Shown here piece by piece: positions 1 to 9,330 of a stretch of 64,000 bases of DNA. Position 1 is the stretch's first letter, and each line of letters opens with the position of its first letter. Origin of the DNA: Macrococcus capreoli (GTDB taxonomy: Bacteria > Bacillota > Bacilli > Staphylococcales > Staphylococcaceae). The notes beneath the pieces were generated by a model, which had not been told where the DNA came from, made no database searches, and was given only the letters and a program-made list of their open reading frames with translations. A program made the position numbers and the translations under genes. The DNA lies in the NCBI RefSeq assembly GCF_025628935.1, contig NZ_JAOTIS010000012.1, positions 1 to 64,000 on the forward strand, written 5' to 3'.

Positions 1-128
1 ACCTCTTGTACTTTTTCAATCAGAAAGTAAAATATAACCGTAAGGAATTTTAGGTTTTCCCATCCATCACTCCTCGCTTCCTAGTCAAAAAACACTCTTT
101 TCTGTTATTATGAAATGAGAATGATTAA

Positions 129-287
129 TTAATCGTTCTTCCACGCTGGTAATACGTCGCTTTGGTCGGTTGTCGTATTATCAGCATTTTCTTTCTTTAG
201 TTCATCAAAAATACGCTCTATATCTTTTTCAATATCTGATGCAACTGTTGAGGTAATATAAACATCACGCATGTTCTCAATAATCCA
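129..287 (-). pseudogene. 3' fragment of an unidentified ORF, truncated at its 5' side
   Basis: A 52-codon open frame on the minus strand ends at TAA (129-131). It has no start codon with a ribosome site, and it meets a stop two codons upstream of position 287. It is rich in acidic and lysine residues and ends in LPAWKND, which looks like a genuine protein C-terminus and not a chance frame. Its truncated 5' edge coincides with the truncated 5' edge of the plus-strand recombinase fragment at about 283-288, so a deletion junction is inferred. I do not recognise the family. A plasmid, phage or integrative-element origin is likely from the neighbour only. Confidence 0.35.
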
Positions 288-366
288 ACTCTATACACAT
301 GTAACTGATCAGATGACTAAGGACTTAATCAATAAACTAAATGAGCATGAAAAAAAGGTGATATGA
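283..366 (+). pseudogene. C-terminal remnant of a tyrosine recombinase (integrase)
   Basis: The frame ending at TGA (364-366) reads QLYTHVTDQMTKDLINKL and then a lysine-rich tail. In phage and integrative-element tyrosine recombinases the catalytic tyrosine sits in a closing motif of the form TYxHVTxxM, which matches here (Tyr codon 292-294). Only about 27 codons survive; the upstream catalytic domain is missing and replaced by the reverse-strand fragment. The stop codon lies inside a hairpin that looks like the original terminator. This is most likely the scar of a lost phage or integrative element near the 3' end of priA. The identification rests on one motif. Confidence 0.45.
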
Positions 367-392
367 CATTAAATCATACCACCTTATTTTTA
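353..392 (+). terminator. Intrinsic terminator after the recombinase remnant
   Basis: An inverted repeat (AAGGTG-ATATGA against TCATA-CCACCTT, one mismatch) overlaps the TGA of the integrase fragment and is followed by TATTTTTA. The fit to a rho-independent terminator is good. Confidence 0.55.
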
Positions 393-502
393 TGAATTTT
401 TATCAAAAGTCCTATAAGTTGTCGTTTTTCTGTCGTTTTTTATACCTATCACAAGATATTAACACCTATAAACACTATTATTAAGCCACTTTTCACTTAT
501 TA

Positions 503-2881
503 CTACATCATCATATAAGGATTTATATCTATATGCAGCGTAAACTTATCCTTCACAAACTGCTCATGATAATAATCATCTAAATAATTTAATGCCTTAA
601 GCAGCTCTGGTTCTGATTTAAACTTGATTATAATCTGGAAGCGGTGTTGATTATTGATCCGCGCTATCGGACTTGGAGCGGGTCCTAACACGTAACTCCC
701 AGGCGTTAAATGTTGCAATAGTATTTGATGAATATGTTTACTTTCTAATAATACTTTCCTCAAATCCTGATGACTGAAATTTAAATACAACATATAAAAA
801 TACGGCGGATACTTCCCAAGTCTTCTATAATTCATTTCCTCTTTATAGAATCCTTTATAATTATGCTCCATTGCATATTGCACAGCATAATGTTCTGGAT
901 TGTATGTCTGAATGACCACTTCCCCGCGTTTCGTACTACGCCCGGCACGTCCTGATACTTGTGTAAGTAACTGGAATGTCTTCTCGCTCGCCCTGAAATC
1001 CGGTAAGTTCAGCATCGTATCCGCATTTAATACCCCAACTAACGTAATATCCGGAAAGTCTAATCCTTTCGCAATCATTTGCGTGCCAAGTAATATATTC
1101 GCTTCTTTTCGTTTAAATTGCTCAAGTAACTTTTCATGCGAACCCTTTTTTCGGGTTGTATCGTTATCCATACGAATCACTTTCGCATCACGGAATGTCT
1201 CATAAATAATTTCTTCAACTTTCTGTGTCCCGATACCCATCTCACGAATGTGTTCACTGCCACAGCTTGGACAGACATTCACGGGTGGTTCTGTATGTCC
1301 ACAATAATGACATTTCAGTTCATCCGTAAATTTATGATACGTCAAACTAATATCACAATTCGGACACATTGGCACATGTCCACAATCACGACATAAAATA
1401 AATTGTGCGTGTCCTCGTCGATTTAAGAACAGTACCACCTGCTCATCTTTATCAATCTTCTCCTGAATCTTCTCACGTAATATTTCAGAGAACATCGAAC
1501 GATTGCCATTCGCCAGTTCATCGCGCATATTTGCAATATGCATCTCAGGCATCGCCTGCTGGTTCGCTCGCGTTAACATTTCAAGTTTCGTATAAACACC
1601 TTTTTCTGCGCGTGCATATGTTTCAAGTGATGGTGTCGCACTACCTAATACGAGCGGACATTGGTGATACTTCGCACGCCATTCTGCAATTTCTCTCGCA
1701 TGATATCTCGGATAATCTTCTTGTTTATATGTTGTTTCATGTTCTTCATCGATGATGATGATGCCCACATTTTTAAATGGTGCGAAAATACTACTTCGTG
1801 CACCAACAGATACGCTTGCAGTTTGATTTTTAATCTTACGCCATTCATCATAACGTTCGCCACTTGATAATCCCGAATGCAGCACAGCCACTTCCTCACC
1901 AAACCGCGATTTAAAGCGGTCTACCATCTGAGGTGTTAACGCAATCTCCGGTACAAGTACAATCGCTTGCTGATTGTTATCCAGCACTTCACTAATCAGC
2001 TGTAAATAGACTTCTGTCTTTCCTGAACCAGTCACACCGTGCAGTAAAAACGTTTCTGACTGTTTATTTTGATACGCTGTATGTATCGCATCAAAAGCAG
2101 CCTGCTGTTCATCCAGTAATACTTTCTTCGTATCTTCAAAAAACACTTTATGCGCAAACGGATCACGCGTCTGTTCAAGTTCAACTTTTTCAAATACACC
2201 ATTTTTAATAAGCGTATTGCACACACCTTTAGAAATACCACGCGCTTCTAGCTCCACGAACGTTAGTCCATCGCGGTTTGTTAGTACTTCTTCACATGCT
2301 GCCAGTTGTTTATCATTTTTCGCTAATGCTTCATAATCAACATTGTCCTTTAGCTTAACACCGAGTAATTTCCTTACTTTATGTTGCTGCGTCACTTCAA
2401 TGTCTTCAATAATAATGCCGGATTGAATATATGGTGCTAGTAATGGCATGATTTCTAATTGTTGCGCTTTTTCCAGATACAATTTATCTCCATTAAAATA
2501 GCATAACAAATCATCATGTATTTCCGTATCATCTGTCATACGCAGTACTTTCCTATACTTTCCTTTAAGTGCTGCAGGTAACATCGCATCCAGTACTGCA
2601 ATGCGTTTTGATACGTGTGAATAACTCATCCATTCGCTTAATGCAACCAATTCCTGCGTTAATTCAGGAACATAATCCTGCACACCGATTATCGGTTTCA
2701 ACTTGTCATATTCAGTCGTCTCACTTAATGCAATGACATATCCTTGTACTTTTCTCGGTCCAAATGGAACGACGACACGCATACCCGGAACGATTTGACC
2801 ATCAAGATGATCCGGAATTAAATAATCAAACAATCGATCTACACGTTTACTATTGACATCTACAATAACTTTTGCGATCAA
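503..2881 (-). CDS. priA: Primosomal replication-restart helicase PriA
   Basis: This 792-residue superfamily 2 DNA helicase reloads the replisome at stalled forks. An N-terminal 3'-DNA-binding domain is followed by a Walker A motif (GVTGSGKT, residues 282-289) and a DEEH box (378-381). Eight zinc-binding cysteines lie at about 497-540 in four CxxC pairs, and the C-terminal helicase motifs include a GRAGR motif. It starts with TTG, and TTGA overlaps the TGA of coaBC, so the two are translationally coupled; extension upstream would run into coaBC. Length is normal for staphylococcal PriA. The core gmk-rpoZ-coaBC-priA order is conserved in Bacillales. Confidence 0.97.
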   Translation of the reverse strand: MIAKVIVDVNSKRVDRLFDYLIPDHLDGQIVPGMRVVVPFGPRKVQGYVIALSETTEYDKLKPIIGVQDYVPELTQELVALSEWMSYSHVSKRIAVLDAMLPAALKGKYRKVLRMTDDTEIHDDLLCYFNGDKLYLEKAQQLEIMPLLAPYIQSGIIIEDIEVTQQHKVRKLLGVKLKDNVDYEALAKNDKQLAACEEVLTNRDGLTFVELEARGISKGVCNTLIKNGVFEKVELEQTRDPFAHKVFFEDTKKVLLDEQQAAFDAIHTAYQNKQSETFLLHGVTGSGKTEVYLQLISEVLDNNQQAIVLVPEIALTPQMVDRFKSRFGEEVAVLHSGLSSGERYDEWRKIKNQTASVSVGARSSIFAPFKNVGIIIIDEEHETTYKQEDYPRYHAREIAEWRAKYHQCPLVLGSATPSLETYARAEKGVYTKLEMLTRANQQAMPEMHIANMRDELANGNRSMFSEILREKIQEKIDKDEQVVLFLNRRGHAQFILCRDCGHVPMCPNCDISLTYHKFTDELKCHYCGHTEPPVNVCPSCGSEHIREMGIGTQKVEEIIYETFRDAKVIRMDNDTTRKKGSHEKLLEQFKRKEANILLGTQMIAKGLDFPDITLVGVLNADTMLNLPDFRASEKTFQLLTQVSGRAGRSTKRGEVVIQTYNPEHYAVQYAMEHNYKGFYKEEMNYRRLGKYPPYFYMLYLNFSHQDLRKVLLESKHIHQILLQHLTPGSYVLGPAPSPIARINNQHRFQIIIKFKSEPELLKALNYLDDYYHEQFVKDKFTLHIDINPYMMM

Positions 2882-4071
2882 TTAAATCCCTTCTTTATTA
2901 CTTGTGTTAATATTTCATGCGATACACCTAACTTCGGTTGCTTTTCAATCACCACTTCACTACCATCTTTAAAATACATCGTCACTGCATTACTATCAGA
3001 TTTAAAGCCAATCGTCTTATCTCCAACATTATTCGCAATAATAACGTCGGCATTTTTCTTCACGAGTTTCCCGCGTGCATACATTTCAACTTGTTCGGTT
3101 TCAGCTGCAAAGCCAATGACATATTGATGTGTTTTATGCATTCCGATATACATTAATATATCTTGTGTACGTTTTAATTGAAGTGTTAAATCGCCCTCTT
3201 TTTTCTTCATCTTCTGTTCATATACTTCAACCGGCGTATAATCCGCAACTGCTGCTGCTTTAATGATAATATCCGCTTGTTCCATATGATTTTTTACTGC
3301 ATTGAACATATCCTCTGCACTTTCGATTTTAATGTGCTTTACGCCTTGAGGGACTTCCAGTGGTAAATCCGTCGAAACTAACGTAACGTTTGCACCACGG
3401 ACACTTGCCGCTTCTGCTAAACTGTAGCCCATTTTTCCTGAAGAGCGATTTGTTAAATAACGTACTGGATCAATCTTTTCAATCGTTGGTCCTGCCGTAA
3501 TCAATACGTTCTTACCAACTAAATCTTGTTCGATTTGTTTCACTTGTTTGTTATTCGTCACAATCTCCATAATGTCAACCGGCTCACTCATGCGTCCTTT
3601 CGCAATATAGCCACATGCTAAAAAGCCGGCTCCTGGTTCAATGATTTGAACGCCTCTATTATGTAATGTTGTTAAGTTCTCAATCACTGCCGGATGATCA
3701 TACATTTTTGAATTCATCGCTGGCGCAATATAAACCGGCCCCGTAAATGCAAGATACGTCGCTGTTAACATGTTATCACTAATACCATGCGCAAGCTTTC
3801 CGATCGTTGATGCAGTAATCGGCGCAATCACCATACAATCTGCCCAGTCAGTTAAACTAATATGCTGAATTTCAGCTGGATTGTGTTCTTTAAATATATC
3901 TGTATAGACCGGATTTCTGCTTAACGCCTGAAAAGCAAGCGGTGTAACAAACTCAAGCGCGCTTTCTGTCATAATAACTCGCACCTCATGCCCCGCCTGC
4001 GTCAACTTACTCGTCAAATCTATCGCTTTATATGCTGCAATGCCACCAGTGACACCTAATATAATTTTCAT
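2878..4071 (-). CDS. coaBC: Bifunctional phosphopantothenoylcysteine decarboxylase / phosphopantothenate-cysteine ligase
   Basis: Two steps of coenzyme A synthesis are carried out by this 397-residue fusion. The N-terminal CoaC flavoprotein half (about 1-180) has the active-site His (H70, in QHISLTDW), the PAMN motif (117-120) and the conserved Cys153. The C-terminal CoaB half begins around residue 188 with the ITAGPT nucleotide-binding loop and the NRSSGKMG motif. ATG at 4069-4071 follows a strong AGGAGG site. It sits after the rpoZ terminator and overlaps priA by 4 bases. Confidence 0.97.
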   Translation of the reverse strand: MKIILGVTGGIAAYKAIDLTSKLTQAGHEVRVIMTESALEFVTPLAFQALSRNPVYTDIFKEHNPAEIQHISLTDWADCMVIAPITASTIGKLAHGISDNMLTATYLAFTGPVYIAPAMNSKMYDHPAVIENLTTLHNRGVQIIEPGAGFLACGYIAKGRMSEPVDIMEIVTNNKQVKQIEQDLVGKNVLITAGPTIEKIDPVRYLTNRSSGKMGYSLAEAASVRGANVTLVSTDLPLEVPQGVKHIKIESAEDMFNAVKNHMEQADIIIKAAAVADYTPVEVYEQKMKKKEGDLTLQLKRTQDILMYIGMHKTHQYVIGFAAETEQVEMYARGKLVKKNADVIIANNVGDKTIGFKSDSNAVTMYFKDGSEVVIEKQPKLGVSHEILTQVIKKGFN

Positions 4072-4084
4072 ATTATCCTCCTAG

Positions 4085-4116
4085 AAAAAAAACTGACAAA
4101 AATGAATTTGTCAGTC
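4085..4116 (-). terminator. Terminator downstream of rpoZ
   Basis: Read on the minus strand, the stem ACTGACAAA / TTTGTCAGT is followed by a run of eight T. It separates gmk-rpoZ from coaBC-priA, so downstream expression needs readthrough or an internal promoter. Confidence 0.8.
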
Positions 4117-4138
4117 TTAATTTAATACTACATATTGT

Positions 4139-4345
4139 TTAGTTCGGTTGCTCATTTGTAATTCTAATTTTGTGTGCAGCGATTTCTTCTAAAGAACGGC
4201 CAACAGGTTTATAAGAAATATAATCATCCAGTAAAGCACCTTCAGGGTTATCTTGTAATTCACGTGCACGTTTCGCTGCAAGTGTCACGATTAAATATTT
4301 AGAATTCACATTCTTTTTTAATTGATCTAACGGTGGGTTTAACAT
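4139..4345 (-). CDS. rpoZ: DNA-directed RNA polymerase omega subunit
   Basis: Omega is the small chaperone-like subunit of RNA polymerase that stabilises the beta' subunit. The 68-residue product has the diagnostic TLAAKRARELQ segment and a GRSLEEIAAHKI C-terminal stretch, as in staphylococcal omega. The ATG abuts the gmk stop codon directly, and its ribosome site (GGAGG) lies inside the last gmk codons. A terminator hairpin follows. Confidence 0.95.
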   Translation of the reverse strand: MLNPPLDQLKKNVNSKYLIVTLAAKRARELQDNPEGALLDDYISYKPVGRSLEEIAAHKIRITNEQPN

Positions 4346-4978
<633 letters not shown>

Positions 4979-5135
4979 TCATCTAAAAGTAATTATATTT
5001 AAATTTATCATAAATTCATCGAAAAATACATGATAATATTACCCTATTCATTATTTAATCGATAAATCATGCTGTTATATAGGATGAAACACTATTTCAT
5101 GGTACACTTATAGGACGAATAAACGAGGTGATAGT

Positions 5136-6815
5136 ATGGCTTTTGATGGCTTATTTACACATCAAATGATAAAGGAATTGTCATTTTTAGAAACTGCAAG
5201 AATTAATAAAATAACACAACCCGATCAGTATACGGTCGTGATGGTCATTCGTGCCAATAGAAAGAACAATAAATTATTACTGTCGGCGCATCCAAACTTT
5301 GCGCGCTTTCATATAACGGAACAGACCTTAGATAATCCGTTTGAACCGCCTATGTTCTTACGTGTATTACGTAAACATATTGAAGGTGGTATCATTCAAT
5401 CCATTCAACAAATGGGAAACGACCGTATTATTGAAATCATTATTAATAATACGAATGAAATTGGTGACCGAATCATCCGCCATTTATATGTCGAAATTAT
5501 GGGGAAACATAGTAACATCATCTTAACAGATGAACATAAGAAAATATTAGATAGTTTAAAGCATTTAACCCCTAATACAAATAGTGCTCGTACTTTAATG
5601 CCAGGATTTACGTACGAATTTCCTCCGACATTAAAAAAATACAACCCGTACGAGCTAACGACCATTAGTGCGTTACTCGATCCATCGCTCACACATAAGA
5701 AAGCAATACTCAATGTACTCGAAGGATTTAGTCCTGTTGCGGTAAATGAAGTACTTTCGCTAGGCAATGACATTGACGCTTCGTTTAAAGCATTTATGGA
5801 TGATCAGTCCGTTCGTCCAGTCGCTTTTACATTAAATGATAAAGAAGACTTCTACTATAAACCTGTTACACACGCATCGCATATCGCTTCATTTACGACT
5901 TTGAGTCAGTTGCTTGATACGTTCTATAAAGATCGCGCGACGCGTGAACGTGTGCGCAATCAAACGAATGATTTAGCGCGTCATTTATCGAGTTTATTAT
6001 CTAAAAATGAAAAGAAACTTGCGAAGCTCGTTAATGAATTAGAAGAAACGCAGCAAATGGATGAGATGAATTTGTTTGGTGAACTGATAACGAGTAATAT
6101 GTATATGTTAAAACAAGGGATGGAACAGTTAGAAACGATTAACTATTATAATAATGAAATGGTGACGATACCGCTCAATCCGAGAAAGTCCCCTGCTGAG
6201 AATGCGCAACATTACTATAAACAGTACAATCGATTAAAAACACGTAAACAACATGCAATTGTTCAAATTGAAGAAACTAAAGCCGAAATCGAATATATTC
6301 AGACGATACAAATGCAGTTGAATCATATTGAACTGGAAGATATCGATGATATTCGTAATGAACTGGCCGAACAGAACTTAATTAAGAAGAAACATAAAAA
6401 GAATGATAAGAAACAAAAGAAAACGCAGGATATCGATCATTATGTATCACGTGATCAACAAGTGATGGTCGTGGGGCGTAATAATTTACAGAATGAATAT
6501 ATTACACATAAGATGGGACGAAACAATTATTTATGGTTCCATACGAAAGATATTCCAGGCAGTCACGTAGTCATACTGGATAGTAATCCAACAGATGGTA
6601 CCATTGAAGATGCAGCGATGCTTGCCGCTCACTTCTCAAAAGCACAAGGATCAAGTAAAGTCCCTGTCGATTACACAGAAATACGTTATGTATATAAACC
6701 AAATGGTTCTAAACCAGGATTTGTGACGTATACTGATCAAACGACTGTGATTGTTACACCAGAAGCACACTATATTGAATCCATGACAAAGAATGATTCA
6801 TCTAAAAACGCTTGA
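5136..6815 (+). CDS. rqcH: Ribosome quality control protein RqcH (NFACT family, formerly called fibronectin-binding protein)
   Basis: RqcH binds stalled 50S-peptidyl-tRNA complexes and directs C-terminal alanine tailing of the nascent chain for degradation. The 559-residue product starts MAFDGLFTHQMIKEL, typical of NFACT-N. It has a helical coiled-coil middle (about 270-420) ending in a very lysine-rich linker, and the NFACT-R domain with the NYLWFHTKDIPGSHVV motif near residues 465-480. Older annotation as a fibronectin-binding adhesin is not supported, since there is no signal peptide or anchor. The start has an AGGTGA site. It is divergent from gmk, as in S. aureus. Confidence 0.95.
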   Translation: MAFDGLFTHQMIKELSFLETARINKITQPDQYTVVMVIRANRKNNKLLLSAHPNFARFHITEQTLDNPFEPPMFLRVLRKHIEGGIIQSIQQMGNDRIIEIIINNTNEIGDRIIRHLYVEIMGKHSNIILTDEHKKILDSLKHLTPNTNSARTLMPGFTYEFPPTLKKYNPYELTTISALLDPSLTHKKAILNVLEGFSPVAVNEVLSLGNDIDASFKAFMDDQSVRPVAFTLNDKEDFYYKPVTHASHIASFTTLSQLLDTFYKDRATRERVRNQTNDLARHLSSLLSKNEKKLAKLVNELEETQQMDEMNLFGELITSNMYMLKQGMEQLETINYYNNEMVTIPLNPRKSPAENAQHYYKQYNRLKTRKQHAIVQIEETKAEIEYIQTIQMQLNHIELEDIDDIRNELAEQNLIKKKHKKNDKKQKKTQDIDHYVSRDQQVMVVGRNNLQNEYITHKMGRNNYLWFHTKDIPGSHVVILDSNPTDGTIEDAAMLAAHFSKAQGSSKVPVDYTEIRYVYKPNGSKPGFVTYTDQTTVIVTPEAHYIESMTKNDSSKNA

Positions 6816-6838
6816 GTATTATGCTCAAGTGTTTTTAT
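6808..6838 (+). terminator. rqcH terminator
   Basis: The stem ACGCTTGAG / CTCAAGTGT encloses the rqcH TGA codon and is followed by GTTTTTATTT. Confidence 0.8.
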
Positions 6839-7379
6839 TTATTCGCCATTATAATAGAAGAAACTCAAAATATTCATTTGAATGATATATCAGTTTATCT
6901 CAACTTATCAATAAAATCACTTCAATTTTTCAGTAAATCAACAACTAAATTGAGTAACATACTAGAAATACAACCCTATTTCGCATTTAAATTTTCAGTT
7001 ATATTACAAAAATACGGCGCTTTGTAACATTTCATCTCATTAACGTAACAGTGTATTTTCATACCAACCATTTTATATATGCACAATTTATCCCAATTCA
7101 TTCACAACAAATTTTAAATGTGTCTAAAATGTGACAAAGTAAACTACTAGCATATTTTCAAATTAGCAAAAAGTCAATAATATCAGTACTTCTATATACT
7201 TTGCCCGCATTTACACACACTATTAATAATTCTACTTTTTGTAAATAAATCTCCCTCATTCGTTTTTCTTTTTCGCTTATCTTTTGAAATTTCATAAATT
7301 CTGTGGTCTAATTTGAACCGTTACAAATTATTTTGTAACGCAAAGTTTGTTACAAAATCGCATGTTTGTTGTAATGATT
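6839..7379. other. Long AT-rich intergenic region with TTACAAA/TTTGTAA dyads
   Basis: No gene is supported here. A 71-codon frame at 6812-7027 lacks a ribosome site and overlaps the rqcH terminator. Two inverted repeats stand out: TTACAAA (7004-7010) with TTTGTAA (7021-7027), and the perfect 9-base CGTTACAAA (7319-7327) with TTTGTAACG (7332-7340). Further TGTWAC half-sites follow up to the isaA promoter, which suggests a long regulatory region for that gene. Confidence 0.5.
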
Positions 7380-7423
7380 TGTTATTTCTCTGTAACTTAC
7401 AAGCAAAAAAAATGTGCTATATT
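7380..7423 (+). promoter_or_regulatory. WalR-type box and promoter of the isaA-like gene
   Basis: TGTTAT-TTCTC-TGTAAC (7380-7396) exactly fits the WalR consensus TGTWAH-N5-TGTWAH. It lies immediately upstream of a -35-like TTACAA (7397-7402) and TATATT (7418-7423, spacing 15). In S. aureus isaA and sceD belong to the WalKR regulon. A leader of about 110 bases separates this promoter from the ATG. The box is seen directly; binding is inferred. Confidence 0.65.
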
Positions 7424-7539
7424 AGTAACTGTCGAAAGCAACAAACATTAATCGACACCATAGACAATTGAAACTTTAAGATTAAGACTAAATTTATACG
7501 AAAAATAAAAAAAGAATTTTACTGGAGGATTTATATATT

Positions 7540-8250
7540 ATGAAAAAAGCAATTTTAACATCATCATTAGCATTAGCATTAGGCGTAACTGGAGTAGCGG
7601 GTTCTAACCAAGCACAAGCTTCTGAAAATACACAAGAAGTTAAAGTAAACTTTGATCAATTAGCTGAATTAGCTAAATCAAACGATGCTTCATTAAATCA
7701 ATCACCTGTTCACGCTGGTGCTTACGATTACAAATTCGTTAAAGATGGTTACACTTTCGAATTCAAATCAGACGGTATCTACTGGACTTGGGAATATAAC
7801 TACACTGGTGGCGCTGACACAGTAGTAAACAAAACAGTTACACCTGCATACGTAGCACCTAAAGCAGCTGCAACAGTTCAAGCACCTGTAGCAACTCAAT
7901 CATACAGTGCACCTGTAAGCAAACCAGCTGTACAACAAACTTACAAAGCACCAACAGCTCAAACTTCATACGCTAACACTGGAATTGTTTTAAGCAATGG
8001 GAACACTGCTGGAGCAACTGGTAGCTATGCAGCTCAAGAAATGGCTCGTCGTACTGGTGTATCAGCTCAAGTATGGGCTCGTATCATTGCACGTGAATCA
8101 AACGGTCAAGTAAATGCTTACAATCCATCAGGCGCTAGAGGTTTATTCCAAACTATGCCAGGTTGGGGTTCAACTGCAACTGTAGGTGATCAATTAGATT
8201 CTGCAACAAGAGCTTTCAACGCTCAAGGTTTAGCTGCTTGGGGCGAATAA
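7540..8250 (+). CDS. isaA: IsaA/SceD-type secreted lytic transglycosylase
   Basis: The 236-residue precursor has a signal peptide ending AQA (cleavage after residue 27) and a YDYKFVKDGYTFEF repeat-like region. A low-complexity Ala/Pro/Thr/Gln linker (about 105-150) leads to a C-terminal transglycosylase domain starting near residue 155. That domain contains RTGVSAQVWARIIARESNG (catalytic Glu in the RESNG motif) and GLFQTMPGWG. Length and the LSNGNTAGATG lead-in match S. aureus IsaA more closely than SceD. It should cleave peptidoglycan glycan strands outside the cell. It has a strong GGAGG site, and the linker codon use is repetitive. It is monocistronic between two terminators. Confidence 0.9.
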   Translation: MKKAILTSSLALALGVTGVAGSNQAQASENTQEVKVNFDQLAELAKSNDASLNQSPVHAGAYDYKFVKDGYTFEFKSDGIYWTWEYNYTGGADTVVNKTVTPAYVAPKAAATVQAPVATQSYSAPVSKPAVQQTYKAPTAQTSYANTGIVLSNGNTAGATGSYAAQEMARRTGVSAQVWARIIARESNGQVNAYNPSGARGLFQTMPGWGSTATVGDQLDSATRAFNAQGLAAWGE

Positions 8251-8264
8251 TATAGTATAACTTA

Positions 8265-8298
8265 AACAGGGAATGGATATCCATTCTCTGTTTTTATT
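8265..8298 (+). terminator. Terminator of the isaA-like gene
   Basis: A 12-base stem AACAGGGAATGG / CCATTCTCTGTT is followed by TTTTTATTT. Confidence 0.85.
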
Positions 8299-8309
8299 TA
8301 CATTGATAT

Positions 8310-8352
8310 AAAGAAAGACACCTTACATTCATTGAGTAAGGTGTCTTTCTTT
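8310..8352. terminator. Strong bidirectional terminator between isaA and the signal peptidase gene
   Basis: A perfect 17-base inverted repeat (AAAGAAAGACACCTTAC and its complement) has a 9-base loop. It lies between convergent genes and probably ends the minus-strand signal peptidase transcript. Confidence 0.8.
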
Positions 8353-8361
8353 GATTAAACA

Positions 8362-8949
8362 TTACTTATTCACTTTATCAAAATCTTCTTCATAAAATCC
8401 TGTGTCAAAACTACTAAATGGCCAGAAGCGTAATGCTACTTTACCGACAACGTTTTTACTTTCAATTAACCCTAATTCAGGACGTCGACTATCTAAACTA
8501 ATCGCACGATTATCCCCCAGTACTAAATACTTCCCTTTAGGAATAGTGTCTTTACCATCACTATGAGACAACGTTTTCACTGAGAAATCTTCCGTTAATT
8601 TGCCGTTTGGTGCTAAAGCTTTGTTTGATTTTAAATAGTTTTCTTCGACAGCTGTACCATTGATGTATAAAGTATCATTTTTATATTCTACTTTATCCCC
8701 TGGTAAACCAACTAAACGTTTAATATAGTCTTTGTCTTTATTGGCATGAAAGACGATGACGTCTCCCCTATTTAAGCCGTTAGACCATGTAGCCATTTTA
8801 TTAATGACCAATCGATCTTTATTTTCAAATGTTGGTACCATAGAATCTCCGCTGACTTGATATTGTACGAAGAAGAATGATCTCACAACTAAGACTAATG
8901 CGACTGCAATAGCGATGGATACGATCCACTCTCTTAATTCTTTATTCAT
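8362..8949 (-). CDS. spsB: Type I signal peptidase, SpsB-like
   Basis: This membrane serine protease removes signal peptides from exported proteins. The 195-residue protein has one N-terminal membrane segment (about 8-27). The catalytic Ser36 lies in SGDSM and the catalytic Lys77 in DYIKRLVG, the same numbering as S. aureus SpsB. The GDNR...SLDSR box (about 150) is present. The active dyad is complete, so it is not the inactive SpsA type. The gene stands alone, unlike the spsA-spsB pair of S. aureus; its start has an AAGGAG site. Confidence 0.92.
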   Translation of the reverse strand: MNKELREWIVSIAIAVALVLVVRSFFFVQYQVSGDSMVPTFENKDRLVINKMATWSNGLNRGDVIVFHANKDKDYIKRLVGLPGDKVEYKNDTLYINGTAVEENYLKSNKALAPNGKLTEDFSVKTLSHSDGKDTIPKGKYLVLGDNRAISLDSRRPELGLIESKNVVGKVALRFWPFSSFDTGFYEEDFDKVNK

Positions 8950-9065
8950 TTTTTCACACTCCTTAATTCATAATACATCAGTCGATTGCATTATACAAAA
9001 AATATCTATTCAGAATGTGTGAAATAACACATAATTTTATTGCATTATTTATTTGACTAATATAC

Positions 9066-9094
9066 TTGTCAAAAAGACAAATATAGATTACAAT
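9066..9094 (+). promoter_or_regulatory. Promoter with overlapping palindromic operator for the Xre gene
   Basis: TTGTCA (9066-9071) and TACAAT (9089-9094) are 17 bases apart. The palindrome TTGTC-AAAAA-GACAA (9066-9080) covers the -35, an arrangement expected for repression by the adjacent small Xre protein. Confidence 0.6.
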
Positions 9095-9126
9095 CAAATG
9101 CATAAGAGTAGAAAGGAGTCAATGAG

Positions 9127-9330
9127 GTGAAAAACAGACTGAAAGAATTACGTGCAAGAGATGGCTATAATCAAACGCAGCTGGCTAAGCTTGCACATGT
9201 CTCCAGACAAACGATCTCACTCATAGAACGCGATGACTTTATGCCGTCCATATTGACAGCTGTCCGTATCGCAAGAATATTTAATGAACCGGTAGAAAAT
9301 GTGTTTATATTTGAGGAGGATGAGTTATGA
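9127..9330 (+). CDS. Small Xre-family transcriptional regulator
   Basis: The 67-residue protein is essentially a single Cro/C1-type helix-turn-helix (about 5-60: LKELRARDGYNQTQLAKLA followed by VSRQTISLIERDD). It starts at GTG (9127-9129) after AAAGGAG. The last bases ATGA overlap the start of the next gene, so the pair is co-translated. Small Xre proteins of this kind coupled to DUF3169 membrane proteins recur in Firmicutes. Autoregulation through the palindrome at 9066-9080 is inferred. Confidence 0.85.
   Translation: MKNRLKELRARDGYNQTQLAKLAHVSRQTISLIERDDFMPSILTAVRIARIFNEPVENVFIFEEDEL

Noticed and set aside
5136-6815. Reading rqcH as a fibronectin-binding surface adhesin
   Set aside because: There is no signal peptide, repeat or LPXTG anchor, and the domains are those of NFACT ribosome quality control proteins.
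6812-7027. 71-codon plus-strand frame after rqcH
   Set aside because: It begins inside the rqcH terminator, has no ribosome site and an AT-driven composition; the region looks regulatory.
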